From an uncultured Bacteroidales bacterium (GTDB lineage Bacteria > Bacteroidota > Bacteroidia > Bacteroidales > P3): DNA of 10,996 nt. Each line of letters begins with the position of its first letter. Positions within the stretch are counted from its first letter, which is position 1. The notes below the pieces were generated by a model. The model worked only from the letters and a program-made list of their open reading frames with translations. It ran no database searches and had not been told where the DNA came from. The stretch lies in assembly GCA_947179195.1 (NCBI GenBank), contig CAMXAS010000028.1, positions 1 to 10,996 of the forward strand, read 5' to 3'. Of this stretch, positions 1 to 9,000 are shown one piece after another. The position numbers and the translations under genes were made by a program.

Positions 1-3000
1 ACGCTGTCGGGGCCTACGTCCATCTTGATTTCGCCATAGACATTGACCTGAACGCGACGGAAGTTGACGCCGCAACCGTTGGTATCGGTTACCCAAGCGC
101 GGTAGATGACGGCGCGCGAAGGCGCGATCTTGAGCGTGTCGGCGTAAATCGGCAAGGCCTTACGCGTGAGGTACGGCACCGTCTCTACACGCAGTAACGT
201 GCTGTCGAGGCGGAAGTCGATGGCCGTCGAATCCCAATAGCCATCCACTACGAGCGTCGTGCCCGGCGCGCAAACCGGTACCCAGAACTTGTCGGACCAA
301 GCGGACGGTACGGTATCGTATTTGTAGATGCTATCGAGTATATAGGTCGTATCGTATTCGTCGGCCATCAGGTATTCCCACTTGAATTCGGCACCCGGAC
401 CCGTGCGCAATACGATGGTGTCGCCGTAGCAAATCGAGGTGTCGGGCGTGATGTACTGCTGACCGCTCGTGTAGTTCGTCACTTCGATTTCATCGTCGTA
501 GTTCTTCTTGGCCACGAAGCGGAGCGGGTCTTCGGCCTGCGCCTCGTTGTCCGCATGGGCCGGGCTGATGCAGTCGTAAGACGAGGTGACGATGCAGTTG
601 AGCTCGTCGCCCGGACGCAAGTACGTGAACGGCGACGTTTCCTTGACGTTGAACGTGCTGTCGATCATGGCGTCCTTGACGAGCTGGCCGTTGAGCATCC
701 AGCGGTAACGCGGGGCGGTGCCGCCGTTGGTCACGTGCGCCGTGAAGGTCTGCTGCGTGGCGCGGTATTCGACGTAGATATTCGGAACCCACGTGCCGAT
801 GCAGTGCATACCGGCCTTGGCGTACATCGGCCACGTATCGACTTTGCGCTTGGAGGTGTAGAACAGCTCGTTGTTGCGGAAGTAGCGCACCACGCTGTCG
901 GCCACCTCTATCATGAACTGGTCGTCGGCATAGTAACGGCCGAACGAGCCGATGTAAGTGCCGCTTTCGTAGATTTCGAGGCTGTGGATGTTGAAGTAAA
1001 CAGCGTAATCGAGCGCCGCGTATTCGTAGTCGTTGCCGTAGCCGCTGACGCGCGTGTGCGTGGAGAGGCCGATCATGCGGTGGTCGCCCACATAGCCCGG
1101 CGTGAAGCTAACCGAACCGTTGTCTTGGATCTGCTGCTTGGAAACCACGATACCGTTGACCCAGCAACCGCAGCCACCGTACTTGTAAATCTGGCCGTCG
1201 CTGAAATTGAGGCGGTTGCCGTTGGGCTGCCATACCACGGGCTCTTTCACGATCCGGGCGCAGATGTTGTCGGTCGGATCCAGCGTCACTTCAATATCCG
1301 CCAACGGACGGATGACGAGAATCGTATCCTTGTAGAATACCGGCGAAGGCGTGGCGCACGAAGCCGAGGACGTCATCTTGAGCCGTACGGCCAGCGTGTC
1401 GGCCTTGTTGGCCGAGGAAGCGTAGTTGGAATAGCTGAGCGAGGTGCCCGTGCCTTCGAGCGCACCGTTGATGTACCACTCGAACTCGGGCGAATAACCG
1501 CTACCCTTGATGTTGACGGCCTTCATCGTGATGACCTCTTCCTCGCAAATCGAATTGCCGCGCGGGCCGAAGTCGATGTCAACCGAAGGCGTTACCACCG
1601 GCACCACATTCATCACCAGTACGTTGGACTTGGCCGGGTTATTGGTGAATGCACCGCCGTTGGGGCAGAACTCGGTCGTGTCTTTCGGGTTGTAGAGGAC
1701 GGCGCGGATGCGGTCGCCGGTCTTGAGCGGGAAGCGAATCCACGTGCGGTCTTTGCCGCCGTCCAAATCGGAGATGGCGCGGTCGTTGAGGTACCACTGG
1801 TAAACCGGAGCCGTACCTTCGTAGGCCGTACTCATGTAGAACATCACGGTGTCGTCGGCGCAGATGTCGGTACCCGTGTTCGCGTTGATGTCAATCATCA
1901 CGCGGTTCTTCTCAACAATCTTGACGATGACGATATTCGACCATACCTCGTCGGCCGTCGAACACATTTCGTCGCTGATCAGGCGACAACGGACGTAGCA
2001 GAAGTTCGTCAGGTCGTGCGTTACGAAGACGGAGTCGGTGGCGCCCTTGATGTCGCGGCCGTTAATCGTCCACTGGTAGCGCGGATGTTCGCCGCCGTAC
2101 TTCGTCTCGGCGATGAAGCGGGCTTCCATGCCGCCGCATTCGGGTACGACCGTCGTGTCGGTGGTCGGGTAGCCGATGCGGTGAATCGTAATCTGGGGCG
2201 TTACGGTGTCGCGGATGTAAACCGTTACCGTGTCGTGGGCCGTGCAGACGGTGCCGTCGGCGCGCGTCTTGCTGACGGTCAACGCGTAACGCGTGGTCTC
2301 TTCGGGCGATACGTACCAGTCTTGCAGGTTCGAGCTCGTATCGGTCCGCAAGTCTTTCCACAACAGCGAGTTGAAGCCGTCGCACTTGAACGTCAGATGC
2401 GCCCATTGCTGCGGCGTGGCGCCGTGGCAAATCGTGGTGTCGTTGCAAACCGTTACTTCGGGTTCAACCTTGATTTCGACGGAAGCCGTATCGAGACAGC
2501 CGTTGGCGTCAACCGTGGTCACCGTGTATTCCTGCTTCTTCCATACCGCCACGCTGACATTGGCCGCCGTCTCGCCGGAGTGCAGCCAGTTGTACGATAC
2601 GATGCCCGTGCCGGTGGCGTGGAGCTGGACGGTTTCGGTACCGCAAACCAGCGTCTTGGAGGCCGTCACCTTCGTATCCGGCTTGCGGACGGCGGGATGG
2701 AACGTCGAATCAATCGTGCCGTTGTCGGCGCACATATCGGCGCATACCGCGATGCAACGGACAGAGTCGCCCGCGTAGAAGCGTTCGAGTTTGAGCGTGT
2801 CGCCGGTCTGGCCGCTTACGACCGTACCGTTGTGGTACCACGTGAACGTGGGCGCGATGTCGATGTGGTTGGTCACGGCCACGAACTGCGCCGCCGTGCC
2901 GTCGCACAGGATGTCGGGCTGCTGGAACGTCAGCGTCAGGTCGAAGGCGGTGCGGAACTTAACCTTGGCCACGGTGGAGGTATCGGCCTCGCAACGGTCG

Positions 3001-6000
3001 GTATGGTTGACGACAGCGCGGTAGTAAACCGTCACACCGGCTTCGTCGCTGCGGACGATGCCCGGATAGCCGCTGAAGGAAGCGGGCTTCCACGTGATGC
3101 CGTCACGGCTTTCTTCCCATTCGATAAGGTCGAAGCTGGCCGTTTCGGGCAGGTAGAGCGTATCGGCTTCGTGGTGGCATACGCTGTCCTTGACGGGCTT
3201 GAGCGTGCCGGCCACCGCCTTGGGATAGAAGCTCAGCAATACGACGTTGCTCGAGCGGTCGCATACGCTGTCGTTGGCCACGCGGCGGACGTAGGTCGAA
3301 TCGTCGGTGAGAACCGGCAACGCGTAGTCCTTACCGTCGTTGGGCGTAGGCAGAACCGTCCAGGCGTCGCCCGTCTTGGCGTTCTTGTATTCCCAACGGT
3401 AGGTGTATTTCTCGGTCATGCCGCCGAAGACGTTCAGACCCGTGAAGCGGGCGCCGCTGTTGTCCTCGCGGCACATCTGCTGAACGTCGGGCAGTATCTG
3501 GTTGTTGTAAATCGGCGCGTAAGGCGTTACGTAAACCGGTTCGGAATAGGCACCCGGACATACGCCGTTGGTGACGAACGCGCGGAAATAGAACGTGTCT
3601 TCAACCGGCATCCTAATCGGCGCACCCTGATAACCTTCCCTGAATCTCCAGCCGTCCAGGTTGCCGGCGTCGGTATTCATCTCCCATTCCACCTTGTCGC
3701 CGCGGTGACCCGTTACGTTGAACAGCAGTTCGGCGTCGGCGCAGAAGTCGGAGGCCGGCTGAACCGTGGCCGTACCGCCAATCGACGGCTGATCCACCTT
3801 GATTTCACGGTCGCAGGTTACCACCGTGCCTATTTCGGTATCGGTCAACGTGAAGCGGTAAACCGTGGTCTGGGACGGACGGACGGTGAGCGTCAACTCG
3901 TTCGTGGCGCTGAGCATCGAAGCCGCGTCGCCGCTGACCACACTCCAGGCGAAGTTGTAGTGGCCGCTGCCGCCCTGCGGCAAGGCTTCTACAATCGTGC
4001 TGTCGCCCAAGCAGATGGCCGTTTCTTCCGGCAACTGGCTACAGGTTACGGTCAGTTCGCCGCAAGGCGCGATGATAATCATTTCGTCGGTGCCCGTACA
4101 GCCGTTGGCATCGGTTACGGCCAGCGTCATCTTCGTGGTCTGGAAGAGGTGGCGCGAGATGACCGGCATCGTGATGTCGGTGATGACCTCCGTGGAGTCG
4201 AGCAGGTTCTTGGCCTCACGCCATTCGTAGGTGTAAGGTCCTACGGTTTCGCGAATCCAGCTGCCGCTCAAAATCTGAACGCCGCCGCATTCAATCCGCA
4301 TATCCGGACCCGCATCCACCTTGGGCACGGGCAGACGGTCTATCGTTATGGTCTGCGTTACGGCCATTTCCGGCGATACGCACTTCTCGGACGATTCCAC
4401 TTCGGCGTAGATTACGAAGCGGCCCGAATCCGGCAACTGGTCGGTTTCGAAGCTCGGGCGGTTGTTGCCCGGTACGGCCGTGCCGTTGATATACCAGCGG
4501 TACTTAGGCGTTTCGCCCGCGTGTTCGCTCGTGATGTTGAGAACCAGACCGGCATTGCCGCAAACCGTGTCGATGCTGTTATGGTCGTCGATTTCAGCCG
4601 TATGCGTGCCGTTGAAGAGACCGGCGCTTACGTGCGTGGAGGCCGTGGCCGAGCAACCGTACTTGTCGGTTACGACCACCGTATAGATGGCCTCGGCCGT
4701 ATGGTAAGGATGAATCGTCGCGGTCGTTTCGCCCGTGGACCACAAGTAGGTCAGTTCCTCGCCCGTGGCTTCGGCCGTGAGTTCGATGTCGCCCACGCAG
4801 GCGCTCATTTCTTCCGGCATCGTGATTTCGGGCAAGGCGCGAACCGTTACCTTCACGCTGTCGTAGGTGTGCGACAGACAGCGGCCTTGCAGGTAAGCGT
4901 AGTACGTGTATTCGCCCGGTTCAAGTACCGGCGCCGTGAAGTCATCGCCCGTGGCGCAATCCATCGGCACGAAGCGCGACTGCATACCGTCATAGACGAA
5001 GGTCTCGCAGGCCGGGTCGCGGCGCCAGAGCGTCTGCATATCGCTCAGCGCATCGGCCGGCTTGGCCGCGCTGAATTCAAGCTGACGGTCATCGTAGCAG
5101 AAGGCCGTATCGGTCAACAGGATGGCCGGATGCAACGTCAGGTCGGGCGTGTAGAGGACGGCCTCGGCCGAAACGGTGTCGAAGCACGGGTTGGCGATAT
5201 AAGCGCGGTAGCGGTTGCTGTCGAGGCTCAGGTCGTTGACCACAACCGTCAGGTCGGTCGTCTGAACGCCGCCGTAAACCGCCGACTCGGTCAAATCTTC
5301 CCAACTGTCGGTGGCCGCGTTGTAAACCTGCCATTGATAGGTCGAAATCAGCGAATCCTGTACCTTGACACTGAACGTCATCGTGTCGGGATAAGCCGAG
5401 CAGGCCGCCGTATCAACCGGCTGGAGCAGGATAACCGGCGTGCCCTGAACGCGGATGTGCGCCGTGTCGGTGGCCTTGCAGCCGTTGGCGTCGGTTACCG
5501 TCACTTCGTATTTCGTCTCGCTCAGCGGACGGGCCCATACCGTATCGCTGTAGGCGGTCGTCGTGAGCGACGAATCGGGCGCCCAAACATAGGCCACGGC
5601 GGTAGGCGCGTCAACGGTGAGCATGATGGCGTCGCCCTCGCAAATGGCGGTATCCAGTACGCGGTAATCCACAAACGCATCCGGCAACTGGAAGATGGTC
5701 ACCACGATACCCTCGGTGTAAACCACTCTCTCCGGAACGCATTGGTAAGCGGCCGTTATTTCGCAATAGACGCTGTCGTTGTTGTGCAGGCCCGTCGTCG
5801 CCCACTTGGTATCCGTGGCTTCGTAGGCGGGTTCGCCGTTGACATACCACTGGTACGTAAACTGTTTCTTATCCGGATTGTCGGTCGTTACATGGACGGT
5901 GAACGTGATGGAATCGCCCTCGCAAACCGCCGTCGCATCGGCCGTTACCGTGCCGGCGTGCGTATGATAGCCCTTGACGGCCAGACGGACGTCGGCCGAA

Positions 6001-9000
6001 TCCACCGAGATGCCGTCTTCCACGGTCAGGCGGTAGGTTACCGAATCGGGCAAGGTCGCCGGGAGCGGGTAAACGGCCGTGTTCTGCGAATCGGGCTGCA
6101 TGAGCTCGCTGACCGCCGTGCCCACTTCTTTCCAAGCGTAGGTGTAGTTGCCGGAACCGCCGCTGGCCGCACCGAGCAGCTGAGCCGTATCGCCGATGCA
6201 GATGGCTTCCGGCGCTACCTTCGGCAAGGCCTGGAGCGGGCCGCCCAGCAGGACGATGTGCGTCGTGGCCGTATCGCGGCAACCGTGGAGGTCGGTTACC
6301 GTCAACGTGTAGTCGGTGTAGGAGGTGATGCGCGGCGTGCGGATCACATCACGGTAGAAGCCGTTTACAGCCGGCTCGATGTCTTTCAGTTCGTCGGTGC
6401 CGATGAAGGCCGCGATGCGGTTGGCCGGCTCCGTGGTCCACTTGTAGTAGTAAGGCGCGGCGCCGCCCGTTACGAACGACTTGACAACCGTATCTTCGTT
6501 GTGAACCACCACGAGGTTGCTGTCTTCGGCCGGAACGAGCACGATATGCGGCAATTCGTAGCGGTGCAGCGTCAGCGCGGCCGTGTCTTCACCCGTCCAG
6601 ACGCAACGTTCGCTCGACTCTACGATGCATACCACCTTGTCGCCGTCGGCGAAGTCGCTTCTTACGAGCGTGTTGACGATTTCAGGCTGTCTTACGCCGT
6701 TGATGTACCAGCGGAACGTAGGCGTGAGACCCGCATAGCTTACATGGGCGCGCAAGGTGTCGGGCGTGCCGAAGCAAACCGTATCGGCCGCGCTGTGCGT
6801 CAGGCTGTCGATAACCGGCTCAACGCGCTTGATAACCGTCAGACGGGCGGTGCGCGACATAACCGGTTCGTATTCTTCCAAGCCGCTTACCTTGCACAGA
6901 TAGCGGTAGCGGTCCATACCCGGCGTCAGCGGCGAAACGTTGGTCAGCGTGCCGGTCGGGTCGGCGCCGATGGTGAGGGTAGCCGAATGAACGCCCACAT
7001 AAGGCGTCGCCTTGGCCGCCGTGCATTCTTCCAGCGCAATCGTATCGCTGTAGCGGCGCGTCAGCGTATCGAAGACTTGAACATACCACTGGTAGGTCAG
7101 ACCGCCGCCGATGGCCTGTACGGAGAACGTAGCCTGGTCGTATTCGCAAGCCGAGGTCGTGTCCGGATGGCGCGTGATGCGCGGCTGCTGGTAAACTTCC
7201 ACCGTCACGGTGTCGAAGCCGACGCAGTTGAACGCGCTTCTGGCTTCCACTCGGTAGGTGTAGGTGTCTTTCGGCTTGACGTAGATGGTGTCGGAATTGA
7301 TGTTGCTTTCCGGCGTGACGTACGCGCCCGTCCACTTGTAGGTGTAGGTCTGACCCGGTTCCGGATTCAGCACTTCGGCATGGAGCTTGACGAGCTGTTC
7401 CTTGACCACGGTCTGGTATTCATGCGCCTTGACCTGAACCGGATCGAACACGACAATCGCTATCGAATCGGTGGCCGTTCTCGGCGCGGCGCACATCAGA
7501 CCGGAGGTCGTGCGGATGCGGACTTTGTCACCATGCTTGAGGCCGCTGATACGCTGGTCGCGCGAGAAGGAAACCGTATCGTCGTTGAGCATCCAGCAGT
7601 AGGTGACTTTCGGGTCAACGGAGGCCAACGAATAGGTCGATGTAAACAGGGCCGCCGTATCGTAAGCACAGATATGGAGCGTGTCGCTTACGAGCTTCGT
7701 GCCTTCCGCCGTCTCGATTTTTACCGTGTTGGAGTCAATCGGGAACACGGTCATCGTAATGAACTGCGTGGGTACCTGCGCCTGGTCGGGGCAGATGTCG
7801 GCACTCGGCGTTACGATGCATCGGATGGTGCTCTTGTCGGAGAAGCCGCTGTAGCGCAACGTATCGGAATGGTAGGCCGGCAGTTTGACACCGTTGAAGT
7901 ACCATTCGAATTTCGGGTTCTCGCCCCAGTTCTCACCCTTGACGATATAGGTAACGGTATCGATGTTGCAAATCGTGTCGCGCGAACGCTGGATGCTGTC
8001 GAGGTCTATCAGGTAGGCCGTCGCCTTGATCTTATCCACATGGACACGAACCGTGTCGTAGGCGATGCAACCGTATTGCGACCGGCCGCGCGCCACATAG
8101 GTAAACGTACCCGAATCGGCCGACATGAAGCGTACCTGCGAGCCGTTGGCCACCAGGTTCGTCAGTCTGGACGCCGGCGTCCACGTGTAGGTTTCGGTGG
8201 AGTCGTAAGCGCAAGTGTCGCCGAAGATAACTTCCTGGTTGAAGCAAACCGAGGTGTCGCGCGGCAGGAAGTACGGCGTCGGCAACGGGTTGACCGTAAT
8301 CGTCAGCGTATCGAAGTAGTCGCAACCTACGTTCGTGATAACGTGGAACTCTACCGTGTCGTTTTCCGCCGGGCCGTGGTAAACCGTACTGTCGAGCTTG
8401 TTGATGAGACCCGACGTCCAGCCGTTGACCAGACTCTTCCATTCATACGTAAAGCCATCGTCCAACGAAGACTTGTAAATGCGGAGCGGTACCGAATCGC
8501 CGGCGCACATCCACAGGCTGTCGGCGCCGATGTTCATCTTGATTTCCGGATAAACATCCACCAATACGCGGCGGAAGTTGTTGCTGCAACCGTCCGCGGA
8601 GGTCGTCCAAGCGCGGTAAGACGTCTTCTGCTTGGGCGATACCGTCACTTCTTCGTCGTAAATCGGCAGACCCTGACGGACAAGTACCATCACCGTATCC
8701 ACACTCAGGAACGTGCTTACGTAGTCGTAGCCGATGGGCGTCGAATCCCAATAGCCGCCTATTTCGATATGCGTGCCGGGTTCGTAAACGGGTACCCATT
8801 CCGCCGGCGCCCAGGCCGTAGGCGTGGAGTCAATCTGGAAGATGCTGTCAGGTACGTAGAGCGTATCGTAGGCATCGGCCATGATGAACTCCCACTTGTA
8901 GTCCGAACCGCCGGGACCCGTGGCCAACGTGACGGAGTCGCCGTAGCAAATGGCCGTGTCGGGCGTGATATACTGGTAACGCGTATCATATACGCCGAGC

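Larger units (their letters stand above)
1..2449 (-). repeat. Long diverged direct repeat, copy B (seven modules, B1-B7)
   Basis: This is the second copy of the seven-module block at 8515-10996. Copy B runs 807 codons between matched landmarks (Asn of the NDT motif to Met of EIKM) against 818 in copy A. Differences are spread over the block and many are synonymous, so the duplication is not recent. Even so, some stretches stay identical at DNA level: 570-602 matches 9087-9119, and 2052-2084 matches 10599-10631, 33 bases each. Similarity continues to the last codons of the window (GPDSV against GADSL), so the downstream limit of the repeat is not visible. Confidence 0.93.

Noticed and set aside
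2293..2778. 161-residue plus-strand ORF
   Set aside because: It is antisense to the M21-M22/B1 region of the giant frame. Its counterpart in copy A is not kept open, and the protein has no recognisable domain.
6820..7335. 171-residue minus-strand ORF in another frame
   Set aside because: It overlaps the giant frame, shifted by one base. Its composition is Arg/Gly/His-rich low-complexity, as expected from out-of-frame reading of GC-rich codons, and it has no family motif.
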